Positions 43,442 through 52,637 of a stretch of DNA of 64,000 nucleotides are shown here, piece after piece. The notes under the pieces are model-generated. The model was not told the DNA's origin and ran no database searches. It was given only the letters and a program-made list of their open reading frames with translations. The DNA comes from Paraconexibacter antarcticus (GTDB taxonomy: Bacteria > Actinomycetota > Thermoleophilia > Solirubrobacterales > Solirubrobacteraceae): positions 1,674,001-1,738,000 of the forward strand of contig NZ_CP098502.1 in NCBI RefSeq assembly GCF_024220175.1, read 5' to 3'. How positions within the stretch are numbered: position 1 is the stretch's first letter; each line of letters opens with the position of its first letter. The translations under genes were made by a program, and so were the position numbers.

Positions 43442-45016
43442 TCAGGAGACGCGGCGGTCCATGCCCTTCCAGTGCGGCTCGCGGAGGTCACGTTTGAGCA
43501 CCTTGCCCGCACCGGACTTGGGGAGTGGGTTGGCTGAGAACTCGACCGATCGTGGGAGCTTGAATCCGGCGATCTGCGCGCGGCAGGCCTCGACAATGCC
43601 GGCCTCGTCGACGGTCCCGCCGGGCTTGCGTACGACGACCGCGTGGACCCGCTCGCCCCAGCGTTCGTCGGGGATGCCGAAGACCGCCGCCTCGAGTACG
43701 TCGGGGTGCATGTGGATGGCGTTCTCGACCTCGGTCGAGTACACGTTCTCGCCGCCGGAGATGATCATGTCCTTGACGCGATCGACGATGAAGATGTACC
43801 CGTCCGCGTCCAGATACGCGGCGTCGCCGGAGTGGTACCAGCCCTCGGCGTCGAGCGCGGCGGTGGTCTCCTCCTCGCGGCGCCAGTAGCCCTGCATGAC
43901 GTTGGGTCCGCGCACCCAGATCTCGCCAGGCTCGCCGACCTCGGCGGCGCTGCCGTCGAGCCGGCGGACCTCGGCCTGGACGCCGACGACGGGCTGGCCC
44001 GCTGACCGCATCCGCGTGGCATAGGGCTCCTCGCCGGCAGCTCCGCGGCGGTGGTCTTCCGTGGAGCAGATCGTGACGAGGGGGGAGGCCTCGGTCATGC
44101 CGTAGGCCTGCGCCCACTCGCAGTCGAGCTTGCCCATTGCGTCGGTCAGGACCCGAGCGGGCATTGGCGACGCACCGTAATTCAGGCGCCTGACGGAGGA
44201 GAGGTCGTACGTGTCCAGGTCCGGGAGGTTGATCAGCATGTTGATCATCGTGGGGACGAGCGTGGATATCGTCACCCGCTCCTGCTGGATAGTGTGCGCG
44301 ACGAGCGCGGCGTCGAAGGTCGGCACCATCACATGCGTCCCACCGACCCAGGTCAGCGCGTAGGTGGTGGCGCCGTCGGCAAGGTGGAACATCGGCGCGC
44401 CGTGCAGGTAGCGGTCGTCGCTCTCGTAGCCGAAGCCGGTCAACACGTGCTTGGCGTTGGCCAGCAGGTTCGCGTGGCTGAGCATCGCCCCCTTGGGTCG
44501 GCCGGTCGTGCCACCCGTGTAGAAGATCCCGGCCAGCGCGTCGGGCGGGAGGGTGGGCGCAGGCCGTGGCGCGGTCGCGGCGAGTTCCTCGTAGCTGAGT
44601 GTGCCGGCCGGCGCGACGCCATCCCCGGCGTAGATGAGATGCCGAATGCTCGCGATCTCCGCCGCGAGCTCGGAGCCGACCTGCAGGAACGCATCGTCGA
44701 CGAACAGCGCCGCGGTGTCGGCATCCTCGAGGATGTACCGTAACTCGGCCGCGGCGAGGCGGATGTTCAGGTCGTTGAGGACCGCACCGCCCCGGGGGAC
44801 CGCGTGCCAGAGTTCGAAATGGCGATGTGAGTTCAGCGCCAGGACGCCGACGACGTCGCCACCTTGGATGCCCAAGGCCGCCAGTCCCGCGTCGAGGCCG
44901 GCCACGCGACGGTCCAGTTCGCGGTAGGTGAAGCGCCTGTCGCCGTCGATGACGGCGATGTTCGCGCCCGCGATCCGTGTCGCCCGATCCAGCACCCAAC
45001 TCAGATTCCCGTCCAT
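43442..45016 (-). CDS. AMP-forming acyl-CoA synthetase (FadD-like)
   Basis: 524-aa ANL ligase: RFTYRELDRRVAGLDAGLAA, GIFYTGGTTGRPKGAMLSHA (P-loop), WAQAYGMTEASPLVTICSTE, GEIWVRGPNVMQGYWRREEE, GWYHSGDAAYLDADGYIFIV, DRVKDMIISGGENVYSTEVE, and the C-terminal PLPKSGAGKVLKRDLREPHW with the adenylation Lys. It activates a free carboxylic acid to its CoA ester, probably the entry step. ATG 45016 has AGGGGG upstream. It is divergent from the methylcrotonyl-type carboxylase genes at 45195 and 46787, each side with its own operator copy. Confidence 0.92.
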   Translation of the reverse strand: MDGNLSWVLDRATRIAGANIAVIDGDRRFTYRELDRRVAGLDAGLAALGIQGGDVVGVLALNSHRHFELWHAVPRGGAVLNDLNIRLAAAELRYILEDADTAALFVDDAFLQVGSELAAEIASIRHLIYAGDGVAPAGTLSYEELAATAPRPAPTLPPDALAGIFYTGGTTGRPKGAMLSHANLLANAKHVLTGFGYESDDRYLHGAPMFHLADGATTYALTWVGGTHVMVPTFDAALVAHTIQQERVTISTLVPTMINMLINLPDLDTYDLSSVRRLNYGASPMPARVLTDAMGKLDCEWAQAYGMTEASPLVTICSTEDHRRGAAGEEPYATRMRSAGQPVVGVQAEVRRLDGSAAEVGEPGEIWVRGPNVMQGYWRREEETTAALDAEGWYHSGDAAYLDADGYIFIVDRVKDMIISGGENVYSTEVENAIHMHPDVLEAAVFGIPDERWGERVHAVVVRKPGGTVDEAGIVEACRAQIAGFKLPRSVEFSANPLPKSGAGKVLKRDLREPHWKGMDRRVS

Positions 45017-45031
45017 TCCAACCCCCTGTGG

Positions 45032-45047
45032 TCCAATGATGGTTAAC
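45032..45047 (+). promoter_or_regulatory. Island operator site 16, degenerate (TCCAAT GATG GTTAAC)
   Basis: Right half perfect, left half weak; 15 nt from the ligase start at 45016. The GATG spacer equals that of site 15. Confidence 0.4.
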
Positions 45048-45152
45048 GCATCTGAGCGACGTGGTGACCTGGCGGGTCATCGATCGCCTGTCGCTCTGCG
45101 CGCGATTTCAGACGCTCTGCCGACGAGCCTATATCGTCCGCGGCGTGAGACG

Positions 45153-45168
45153 CATAACGATGGTTCAC
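45153..45168 (+). promoter_or_regulatory. Island operator site 15 (CATAAC GATG GTTCAC)
   Basis: Good copy, 26 nt before the GTG of the carboxyltransferase at 45195. Confidence 0.7.
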
Positions 45169-45194
45169 GTCGACGCTCGGGAAGTGGGGCCACG

Positions 45195-46790
45195 GTGATC
45201 ACGCTCAAATCACGGCTCGTGGAGAACGAGCAGTTCCGTAGCAACCGAGCGGCGCTGCTCGCCATGATCGAGCAACTCGAGCAGCGACTCCAGCGCACGC
45301 GGGCCGGGGGCGGCGAGAAGTACGTAGCGCGGCACCGTGAGCGTGGGAAACTCCTTGCGCGCGAGCGCATCGAGCTCCTGCTGGACCGCGATGCGCCGTT
45401 TCTCGAGCTGATGCCGTTTGCCGCGACCCACAGCGACTTTGAGGTCGGCGCGTCGGTGGTCACCGGTATCGGCGTCGTCGAAGGCGTCGAGTGCATGATC
45501 GTCGCCCACGATCCGACGATCCGCGGCGGGGCGTCCAACCCGTGGTCCTTTCGCAAGCTGTTCCGGGCCCTGGACATCGCGCGCGAAAACCGTCTTCCAT
45601 TCATCAACATCGTCGAGTCCGGCGGCGCGGATCTGCCGACGCAGGTGGACATGTTCGTCCCGGGCGGGGAGATGTTCCGCAGCCTCACGCGGCTGTCAGC
45701 GGCCGGCATCCCGACGCTCGCACTCGTTTTCGGGAACTCGACCGCCGGCGGCGCCTACGTGCCTGGCATGTGCGAGTACACGGTGTTCGTCGAGAAGCGC
45801 GCCAAGGTGTTTCTCGGCGGTCCCCCGCTGGTGAAGATGGCGACCGGCGAGGAGTCCACCGACGAGGAGCTCGGGGGAGCCGAGATGCACGCGCGCGTGT
45901 CCGGGCTGGCGGACTTCATGGCCGTCGACGAGTACGACTGCTTGCGGATCGCCCGCGACATCGTGCGCCGGCTGAATCATCGCAAGCTCGGACCGGCACC
46001 TTCGGAGCCGGACGATGAGCCCATCTACGAGGCCGAGGAGCTCCTCGGTCTCGCGTCGGCAGACGTCAGGGTCCCGTTCGACATGCGTGAGGTAATCGCC
46101 CGCGTGGTCGATGGGTCGCGCTTCGACGAGTTCAAGCCGCTCTACGGAACTTCGCTGCTCACCGGCTGGGCCTCGATCCACGGCTATCCCGTCGGCGTCC
46201 TCGCGAACCAGCGCGGGATCCTCTTCTCGGAGGAGGCGCAGAAGGCCACACAGTTCATCCTCCTCGCCAACAAGAAGAAGACCAGCCTCATCTTCATGCA
46301 GAACACGACCGGCTTCATGGTCGGCAAGGAATACGAGCAGGGCGGCATCATCAAGCACGGAGCGATGCTGATCAACGCGGTCTCCAACAGCACGGTTCCG
46401 CACATCACGCTCAACACCGCCTCCTCCTACGGCGCCGGGAACTACGGGATGTCGGGGCGCGCGTACCGTCCGCGTTTCCTGTTCGGCTGGCCCAACTACC
46501 GCTCGTCGGTCATGGGCCCGCAGCAGCTCGCCGGTGTGCTGTCGATCGTGGCGCAGGCTGCGGCGAAGGGAAGAGGCACGGCCTTCGACGAGGACGCCGA
46601 CCGGGCCATGCGGGACCGCGTCGAGCAGCAGATCGACGTCGAGTCCACCGCTCTGCAGAACAGCGGCCGGATCTACGACGACGGGATCATCGATCCTCGC
46701 GACACCCGGGCGATCCTCGGGATGGCCCTCTCGGCGTGTCACAACAACGCGATCGAAGGTGCCGAGACCTACGGCGCCTACCGGATGTGA
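45195..46790 (+). CDS. Methylcrotonyl-/geranyl-CoA carboxylase-type carboxyltransferase (beta) subunit
   Basis: 531-aa subunit: VENEQFRSNRAALLAMIEQL, KYVARHRERGKLLARERIEL, VECMIVAHDPTIRGGASNPW, LVFGNSTAGGAYVPGMCEYT (first oxyanion site), MQNTTGFMVGKEYEQGGIIK and SSYGAGNYGMSGRAYRPRFL (second). NTTGFMVGxxYExxGIIKxGA and GAGNYGMxGRAY are typical of the MCC/GCC branch, which carboxylates the gamma carbon of 3-methyl-branched enoyl-CoAs, not of acetyl/propionyl carboxylases. It pairs with the alpha subunit at 46787 by GTGA overlap. It starts at GTG 45195; the longer frame upstream has no homology. Leucine- or terpenoid-type intermediates are candidate substrates. Confidence 0.9.
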   Translation: MITLKSRLVENEQFRSNRAALLAMIEQLEQRLQRTRAGGGEKYVARHRERGKLLARERIELLLDRDAPFLELMPFAATHSDFEVGASVVTGIGVVEGVECMIVAHDPTIRGGASNPWSFRKLFRALDIARENRLPFINIVESGGADLPTQVDMFVPGGEMFRSLTRLSAAGIPTLALVFGNSTAGGAYVPGMCEYTVFVEKRAKVFLGGPPLVKMATGEESTDEELGGAEMHARVSGLADFMAVDEYDCLRIARDIVRRLNHRKLGPAPSEPDDEPIYEAEELLGLASADVRVPFDMREVIARVVDGSRFDEFKPLYGTSLLTGWASIHGYPVGVLANQRGILFSEEAQKATQFILLANKKKTSLIFMQNTTGFMVGKEYEQGGIIKHGAMLINAVSNSTVPHITLNTASSYGAGNYGMSGRAYRPRFLFGWPNYRSSVMGPQQLAGVLSIVAQAAAKGRGTAFDEDADRAMRDRVEQQIDVESTALQNSGRIYDDGIIDPRDTRAILGMALSACHNNAIEGAETYGAYRM

Positions 46791-48859
46791 GCGATGAGAT
46801 GACCATAGAGGACACCCCCCGCACCCCCCGCACCCAGCCGCCCGTGGCCGCCGTCACCACTCGCCGCATCGACAAGCTGCTCGTGGCCAATCGCGGTGAG
46901 ATCGCCCGGCGCATCATGCGGTCCTGTCGCGAGCTCGGCATCGCCACGGTCGCCGTGGTCTCCGACCCCGATCGCCATGCGCCGTTCGCCGCCGAGGCCA
47001 CCGAGATCGTTGTGCTCGGCGGATCGACACCCGCCGAGTCGTACCTGCGCATCGACGCGATCATCGCCGCGGCGGAGCGGACCGGCGCCGACGCGATCCA
47101 CCCCGGATACGGCTTCCTCGCCGAGAACGCCGAGTTGGCTCGACGCTGCGCGACGGCAGGGATCGCGTTCGTCGGGCCGTCGCCCGAGGTGATTGATGCC
47201 ATGGGCTCGAAGATCGAAGCCAAGAAGCTCATGGCCGCGGCCGGGGTCCCGGTCCTGGGCGGCTTCACCGTAACCGAGGGGATCTCCGCTGAAGTGCTGA
47301 CCGCCGAGGCCGACGCCCTGGGTTGGCCGCTCCTGGCGAAGGCCTCCTCCGGCGGAGGCGGCAAGGGCATGCGGGTGGTCGGTGATCCGGCTGGCCTGAT
47401 CTCGGCGGTCGCCGCGGCCCGGCGAGAGGCGCTCTCCGCCTTCGGGGACGACACGCTGTTCCTCGAGCGTTACGTCGAGAACTCCCGTCATGTGGAGATC
47501 CAGATCTTCGGCGACCATCACGGCCACGTCGTGGCCCTGTTCGAACGTGAGTGCTCGATCCAGCGGCGCCACCAGAAGATCCTGGAGGAGAGCCCTTCGC
47601 CCGCACTGGACCAGGCGCTCCGCCGGCGGATGTGCGACGCCGCGACGGCGGCTGGCAAGGCGCTCGGCTATGTCGGAGCCGGGACCGTCGAGTTCCTGCT
47701 GTCCCCCGGAGGTCAGTTCTTCTTCCTGGAGGTCAACACACGGCTTCAGGTCGAGCACGCGGTCACCGAGCTCGTGACCGGCCTGGACCTCGTCCAGCTG
47801 CAGATTCAGGTCGCCGAGGGTGCCCCGTTGCCGCCGTCGGCCCTCGAGCCGAAGCTGACCGGGCACGCAATCGAGGTGCGGCTATACGCCGAGGACGCCG
47901 AGCGCGACTTCCTGCCGCAGACCGGCCGGCTTGACCGGTTCGAGATCCCAGCTGCACCGGGGATCCGCGTCGACGCCGGCGTGGCCTCCGGCTCCGAGAT
48001 CGGCGTCTACTACGACCCGATGATCGCGAAGGTGGTCGCCCGCGGAACGACGCGGGAGGACGCTGCACGGCGACTCTCTCGCGCGCTGCGGGACAGCGAG
48101 CTGCACGGCCTGGTGACCAACCGGGACTTCTTGGTGCGGCTGCTCGAGCATCCGGAGTTCCTGGCGGGCGACATCGACACCCACTTCCTGCAGCGCCACC
48201 CAGCATCCGTGCTCGGGGCCCCGCTGCTCGCGGGTCTGCAGGCACAACTGTGCGCCGTGGCCGTCGCGCTGGCGGGACAGGCCGAACGGCGCGCCACGGC
48301 GGGGGTGCTTCGGCGCGTTCCCAGTGGCTTTCGCAACAACCCTTCGCAGCTGCAGCCGACCACTCTGGAGGGCCCTGCGGGGCCGGTGCTCGTCGAGCAC
48401 CGCCTCGAGCGGGCCGGCTGGCGGATCCGGATCGACGGGGAGGAGCCGGAGGGGCTGGAGGTCCATGGCTGCCGGCCGGACGCCGTGGAACTCGCAGTCG
48501 ACGGGGTCGTCCGCCGCTATCGCGTCCATCACGTCGGCGAGCACTGGTGGGTCAACACCGGCTTTGGTCAGTGCCACTTCGTCGAGCTGCCGCGGTTCCC
48601 GGACGTCGAGGACGAGGCGGCCGCCGGGTCACTCTCCTCGCCGATGCCGGGCACCGTCCTGCGGGTGACGGTCGAGGCCGGGGACGCGGTCGAGCGCGGG
48701 ACCCCGCTGCTGGTCATCGAGGCGATGAAGATGGAGCATGAGATCGTCGCGCCGGTCGCGGGCACCGTCACGGAGATTCCGGTCGAGGCCGGGCAGCAGG
48801 TCGAGGCGGGGATGATTCTCGCGGTGATCGACCCCGCCGAGGCCGAGTCGGCCGCGTAG
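46787..48859 (+). CDS. Acyl-CoA carboxylase alpha subunit (biotin carboxylase + biotinyl domain)
   Basis: 690-aa alpha subunit: biotin-carboxylase N-terminal KLLVANRGEIARRIMRSCRE, ADAIHPGYGFLAENAELARR, ATP-grasp SSGGGGKGMRVVGDPAGLIS, ERECSIQRRHQKILEESPSP, FLEVNTRLQVEHAVTELVTG; a middle beta-rich BT-like domain (about 480-610); then EAMKMEHEIVAPVAGTVTEI with the biotinylated Lys648. It makes carboxybiotin from bicarbonate and ATP and hands it to the beta subunit at 45195. The start may be GTG 46787 (GTGA overlap) or ATG 46799; homology begins after both. It is the only biotin carboxylase in the window and may serve the other two carboxyltransferases too. Confidence 0.93.
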   Translation: MSDEMTIEDTPRTPRTQPPVAAVTTRRIDKLLVANRGEIARRIMRSCRELGIATVAVVSDPDRHAPFAAEATEIVVLGGSTPAESYLRIDAIIAAAERTGADAIHPGYGFLAENAELARRCATAGIAFVGPSPEVIDAMGSKIEAKKLMAAAGVPVLGGFTVTEGISAEVLTAEADALGWPLLAKASSGGGGKGMRVVGDPAGLISAVAAARREALSAFGDDTLFLERYVENSRHVEIQIFGDHHGHVVALFERECSIQRRHQKILEESPSPALDQALRRRMCDAATAAGKALGYVGAGTVEFLLSPGGQFFFLEVNTRLQVEHAVTELVTGLDLVQLQIQVAEGAPLPPSALEPKLTGHAIEVRLYAEDAERDFLPQTGRLDRFEIPAAPGIRVDAGVASGSEIGVYYDPMIAKVVARGTTREDAARRLSRALRDSELHGLVTNRDFLVRLLEHPEFLAGDIDTHFLQRHPASVLGAPLLAGLQAQLCAVAVALAGQAERRATAGVLRRVPSGFRNNPSQLQPTTLEGPAGPVLVEHRLERAGWRIRIDGEEPEGLEVHGCRPDAVELAVDGVVRRYRVHHVGEHWWVNTGFGQCHFVELPRFPDVEDEAAAGSLSSPMPGTVLRVTVEAGDAVERGTPLLVIEAMKMEHEIVAPVAGTVTEIPVEAGQQVEAGMILAVIDPAEAESAA

Positions 48860-49567
48860 CGGTCATGTGACGATCAGGTCGATCGGGACCGCGGCACGGC
48901 GCTGGTGGAGCGCCACTCGGCCGCGGTCGTGACGCGGATCGAGACCGCTGCGACGGACGACCCGTCGTCCAGTTCGTCGTCGTCCAGATCAATGTCCAGG
49001 TCGAGCCGCAGATCTTCGCCGCCGGCGAGCATCAGGGTCTTCGCCGCGAGACCGGCCGACGTGTCGACGCCGACGCGGCCGACGTCCCACGTCACGACGG
49101 TCGCAGTGCTCAGCTTGAGAATCGCGGCGCAGTCCTGCGTGCTCTCCGCGATGGACCTCCAGCCGCACTTCGACGAGTTCCCGACGGCGTCAGTGGAAGA
49201 GCGCTGGCTCGAGCATCCCGCGCGGCAGCCGACGCGGAGCTCCGTCGAGCGGTTGCACTCCATCACGGATCGGGGCGAGGCCATCGTCGCCACCAACCTG
49301 TGCTGCGAGCCGACCGTCAAGCTCGAGATCGGCTCCGAGAGGTCAGCGAAGAGGTCGGCTTCGACGTCGACGGATACACGATCCAGCACGAGATGTCACC
49401 CATGACGGGGCCTTATGGTGACCACCGACGACGCGCTGATCTGTGCTCCGATCCGGCGGGACGCGATGGTGCACCTGAGGTAACACGCAGCAGCCGTCTC
49501 GGGAGCACAGGAGGGGGCCGCCGGAAGGCGCCTCCCTGGCGTGCGTGGGAGCGTGGTGCGCCCGCCG
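48860..49567. other. About 700 nt without a recognisable intact gene
   Basis: Open frames on both strands (longest 171 aa, minus strand 48874-49389) show no family signature. One minus frame ends LHQRRAAVPIDLIVT just before the carboxylase stop, and an acidic stretch (DLRLDLDIDLDDDELDDGSS) lies in another frame, so this may be a frameshifted gene. No operator copy is present. Confidence 0.4.
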
Positions 49568-49990
49568 TCAGGCCGGACGGAAGCAGGGCAGCGTCACGCC
49601 CTCATCCACCGGTACGCACACGAGCTGGACCGTCATGTCGAAGTCCACGACGCTCGGGTCTGCCCCCGCGACCAACCGGCTGATCATCCGGGGGCCCTCC
49701 TCGAGCTCGACCAGCAGGACGGCGTAGGGGGTCTCGTCTTTGAAGGCCGGTCCCGGCGCCCGGTGCACGACGCTGAAAGAGTGCACGGTTCCGCGGCCGC
49801 TCGCTGCGCGGTGCTCGAGGTGGCTGGAGCCGCAGATCCGGCACATGCCCTGCTGGTAGTAATGGATCGCAGAGCACGACAGGCAGTGCTGCAGCAGCAG
49901 TTCGCCGCGGGCCAGCCCGGCCCAGAACTCGGCGGTGTCGGCGTCCGGCATCGGCAGCGGTTTCGCGGCGGCCTGCTCGGGCGTGATCAT
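49568..49990 (-). CDS. DUF35 / OB-fold zinc-ribbon acyl-CoA-associated protein
   Basis: 140-aa protein with the zinc ribbon LQHCLSCSAIHYYQQGMCRI then CGSSH (two CxxC pairs) followed by an OB-fold (GRGTVHSFSVVHRAPGPAFK, YAVLLVELEEGPRMISRLVA). This is the DUF35 architecture of ChsH2's C-terminal part and of partners of thiolase-fold lipid-transfer proteins. It overlaps the start of the thiolase-fold gene at 49987 (ATGA), so the two make a complex. DUF35 partners are needed by Ltp2-type retro-aldolases; by analogy this pair may cleave a beta-hydroxyacyl-CoA, but this is inference. Confidence 0.85.
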   Translation of the reverse strand: MITPEQAAAKPLPMPDADTAEFWAGLARGELLLQHCLSCSAIHYYQQGMCRICGSSHLEHRAASGRGTVHSFSVVHRAPGPAFKDETPYAVLLVELEEGPRMISRLVAGADPSVVDFDMTVQLVCVPVDEGVTLPCFRPA

Positions 49991-51162
49991 CGCGTGGCCT
50001 CGGTGCCGAGGATGACGGTGGCGTTCGCCGCCCAGCCGGCGCCGAGGCAGTGCACGAGGCCGAGCTCCGCGTCGGGGACCTGGCGGTCACCGCAGGCGCC
50101 ACGGAGCTGAGCGATGACCTCGTGGAAGTGAAACAGCGACCCGGGGAGGCCGGCGTGCGCGAACGAGAGCAGTCCGCCATGGGTGTTGACCGGCACGGTG
50201 CCTCCGTACGTGATGTGGCCATCGGCGACGAACGGGCCGCCGTCACCCTTGGCGCAGAAGCCGAGATCCTCGAGCGCCATGATGACCGTCCCGGTAAAGC
50301 AGTCGTAGACGCCGGCGACGTCGATGTCTGACGCGGTGCAGCCCGCCATCGCGTACGCCTTGGCACTCGACAGCGCAGCGCCGGTCGACGTGATCGACGG
50401 CATCAGGAAGATGTGCTCGTGCGTGTACGCCTCGCCGGCACCAAGGAGGTAGACGGCGTTCTCGATCCCGAGCGAGGCGGCGTCCTCGGCCGAGGCGAGG
50501 ATGAACGCTGCACCGCCGTCGGAGATCAGCGAGCAGTCGAGCTTGTGGTAGGGCGTCGTCACCATCTTCGACGAGAGCACGTCATCGATGGTGATCGGCG
50601 CGGTCATCTGAGCGCCCGGCGTGCGGGCGGCGTGCTCTCGGTGGACGACCGCGACCTGCGCGAGCTGCTCGGGCGTGGTGCCGTAATCCCTCATGTGGCG
50701 ATGCGCCGTCATCGCGAACGTGTTCGCGACCGGGATCCCGAACGGCATCTCGTATTGCTGGTCACGGCTTTCGCTCATCGACCGCAGCGCGAGATCCGGC
50801 GTCAGGCCCGTGAGCAGGCTGTCCCCGGCAGCGACGAGGACGTAGCGCGCCAGGCCGCCGGCGATCGCGGCGGCGCCGATACCGAATGCCGTCGCTGCCG
50901 TCGCGCCCGAGACCTGAAGCGTGTTCGAGAACGTCGGCTGGATACCGAGGTACTCGCTCAGCGCGACGCTGAAGCGGTGAAACGGTGAGGCGAACGCTCC
51001 CGCAGACAGCACGCCGTCCAGATCGGACTTCGTCAACCCTGCATCTTCCAGCGCTGTGTTCGCGGCGTCGGCGGCGAGCCACAGCGGGCTGCGCCCGGGA
51101 ACGCGGCCGACGGGGGAGAGCCCACAGCCGATGATGGCGGTCTTGCCGCGAAGCGTGCTCAT
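49987..51162 (-). CDS. Thiolase-fold lipid-transfer/SCPx-type protein (DUF35 partner)
   Basis: 391-aa thiolase-superfamily protein: TAIIGCGLSPVGRVPGRSPL, GVLSAGAFASPFHRFSVALS, SGATAATAFGIGAAAIAGGL, TPYHKLDCSLISDGGAAFIL, AGVYDCFTGTVIMALEDLGF and VNTHGGLLSFAHAGLPG, with a final GLVHCLGAGWAANATVILGT. The canonical active-site Cys loop appears replaced by VSGATAATA, so it is not an ordinary beta-ketothiolase. It matches the SCPx/Ltp2 group that works with DUF35 proteins in aldol-type C-C cleavage. Middle gene of a three-gene minus operon: damaged thiolase (52406), this one, DUF35. Confidence 0.87.
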   Translation of the reverse strand: MSTLRGKTAIIGCGLSPVGRVPGRSPLWLAADAANTALEDAGLTKSDLDGVLSAGAFASPFHRFSVALSEYLGIQPTFSNTLQVSGATAATAFGIGAAAIAGGLARYVLVAAGDSLLTGLTPDLALRSMSESRDQQYEMPFGIPVANTFAMTAHRHMRDYGTTPEQLAQVAVVHREHAARTPGAQMTAPITIDDVLSSKMVTTPYHKLDCSLISDGGAAFILASAEDAASLGIENAVYLLGAGEAYTHEHIFLMPSITSTGAALSSAKAYAMAGCTASDIDVAGVYDCFTGTVIMALEDLGFCAKGDGGPFVADGHITYGGTVPVNTHGGLLSFAHAGLPGSLFHFHEVIAQLRGACGDRQVPDAELGLVHCLGAGWAANATVILGTEATR

Positions 51163-51184
51163 GAGAGGCCGACGTGCGAGGGGG

Positions 51185-52406
51185 TCACGAGACCGGCCTG
51201 TAGACCGTTACGACCGCAGCACCGCCGAGCCCGATGTTGTGCTGCAGCGCGATCTTCGCGCCCTGCACCTGGTGCTTGTCGGCTGTGCCGCGCAGCTGCC
51301 AGGTGAGCTCGGCGCACTGAGCGAGGCCGGTGGCTCGCGCACTGAGCGAGCCCGGTGGCTCCGAGGGGATGCCCCTTGGAGATCAGGCCCCCCGACGGAT
51401 TGACGACCGGGCCATCTCCGCCATACGTCGTCGCCTCACGGTCGACGAGTAGGTGTCCCTCGCGTTCGGCGGCGAAGCCGAGTGCCTCGTACGTGATCAA
51501 CTCGTTGGCCGAGAAGCAGTCGTGGAGCTCGCACACATCGACCTGGACAGCATCGACCTCTGCCTCCGCGTGCGCCTTGCGGGCGGCCTCGGCGCTCATG
51601 TCCGACCCGCAGATCGTGATGCAGTCGGCTGTCTCGTCGAACGTCGACGAGAGGTCGGTCACCATCGCCTGGCCGGCGATCTCGATCGCGCGGTCCCATA
51701 GGTCGTGCTCATCGACGAAGCGCTCGGAGACGACGATCGTCGCCGCGCTGCCGTCGCCCGTCGGCGAGCACTGCAGCTTCGTGAGCGGGGCGTGGATCAT
51801 CCGCGCCTCCTTGATGTCCTGAAGGCTGTGCTCGTCCTGAAACTGAGCGTATCGGTTGTCGACGGAGTGCTTGTGGTCCGTCCACCCGATCCACGCGAAC
51901 TGGTCCGCCGTCGAGCCGTACTTCTGCATGTGGTCGCGGCCCGCGCTCCCGAACATCTGCGGGGCGAACGGCACCTCCTCAGGCGCACGAATCTCGGACA
52001 TGCGTTCCATGTGCTTGTCCATCGCCTGCGTGCGGTCGGTGTATCTCATGCCGGGGGAGCCGCGCTCCGTCTTCTCGAATCCGATCGCCAACGCACAGTC
52101 GGCCAGCCCACCATTGATGACCTGGCGCGCTATGTAGAGCGCGCTTGAACCGGTGGAGCAGTTGTTGTTCACGTTGACCACCGGAATGCCGGTCAGACCG
52201 AGTTGATAGATCGCCCGTTGACCGTCGGTCGAATCGCCGTAGCAGTAGCCGGCAAACGCCTGCTCGACCTTCTCATAGGGAAGGCCGGCGTCGGCGGGCG
52301 CCATCTCGCCGGCCTCGTTGGCCCAGTCCGGGTAGTCGCCCTCCTTGGTGTCGGGCTTGTCGAACTTCGTCATGCCGACGCCGACCACGAAAGTGCGGTT
52401 GCTCAT
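51185..52406 (-). pseudogene. SCPx/lipid-transfer-type thiolase, frameshifted by a 25-bp tandem duplication
   Basis: From ATG 52406 (AAGAGG upstream) the frame gives 357 normal residues: VNVNNNCSTGSSALYIARQV with the nucleophile Cys, [40 protein letters not shown]. It then changes frame because a 24-nt unit at 51312-51335 is repeated with one mismatch at 51337-51360 (period 25). Without one copy the protein continues [40 protein letters not shown] and stops at 51185. As it stands, translation instead reads 75 unrelated residues to 51159, into the next gene. The lost part holds the C-terminal HNIGLGGA-V active-site segment, so the shifted product is very probably inactive. Confidence 0.88.
51312..51360 (+). 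repeat. 25-bp tandem duplication inside the thiolase gene
   Basis: Two copies of a 24-nt unit (51312-51335 and 51337-51360) differ at one base. The 25-bp period is not a multiple of three, so copy number sets the reading frame of the thiolase. Confidence 0.9.
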
Positions 52407-52439
52407 GCCCTCTTGACGTTCGTCACAGTGGTCGGGTTG

Positions 52440-52455
52440 GTGAACATACGTTCTC
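52440..52455 (+). promoter_or_regulatory. Island operator site 17 (GTGAAC ATAC GTTCTC)
   Basis: Copy 33 nt upstream of the minus-strand thiolase start at 52406. Confidence 0.6.
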
Positions 52456-52530
52456 CTTCGCTCGATGTGTGGAGCGTCCTGGTCGTAACAGCCGACGCGG
52501 GATAGGCTCGCGCTCCGCTCGCGTCCCAAC

Positions 52531-52546
52531 GATAACGGCCGTTACC
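52531..52546 (+). promoter_or_regulatory. Island operator site 18 (GATAAC GGCC GTTACC)
   Basis: Core TAACGGCCGTTA (52533-52544) is a perfect 12-bp palindrome. It lies 91 nt before the thiolase ATG at 52638 and is the right-most copy in the window. Confidence 0.7.
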
Positions 52547-52637
52547 GAATAGTGCACGCCGGACGTGGTCGGGCGGTAGGTGTGCGCCAAGGCCGCGTCA
52601 AGCGCGGAACCCAACGAGAAAGTGACGGTGGAGTGCC

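Noticed and set aside
43488..45080. A 530-aa frame overlapping the acyl-CoA ligase in another minus frame
   Set aside because: Arg-rich frame-shifted reading of the ligase gene itself.
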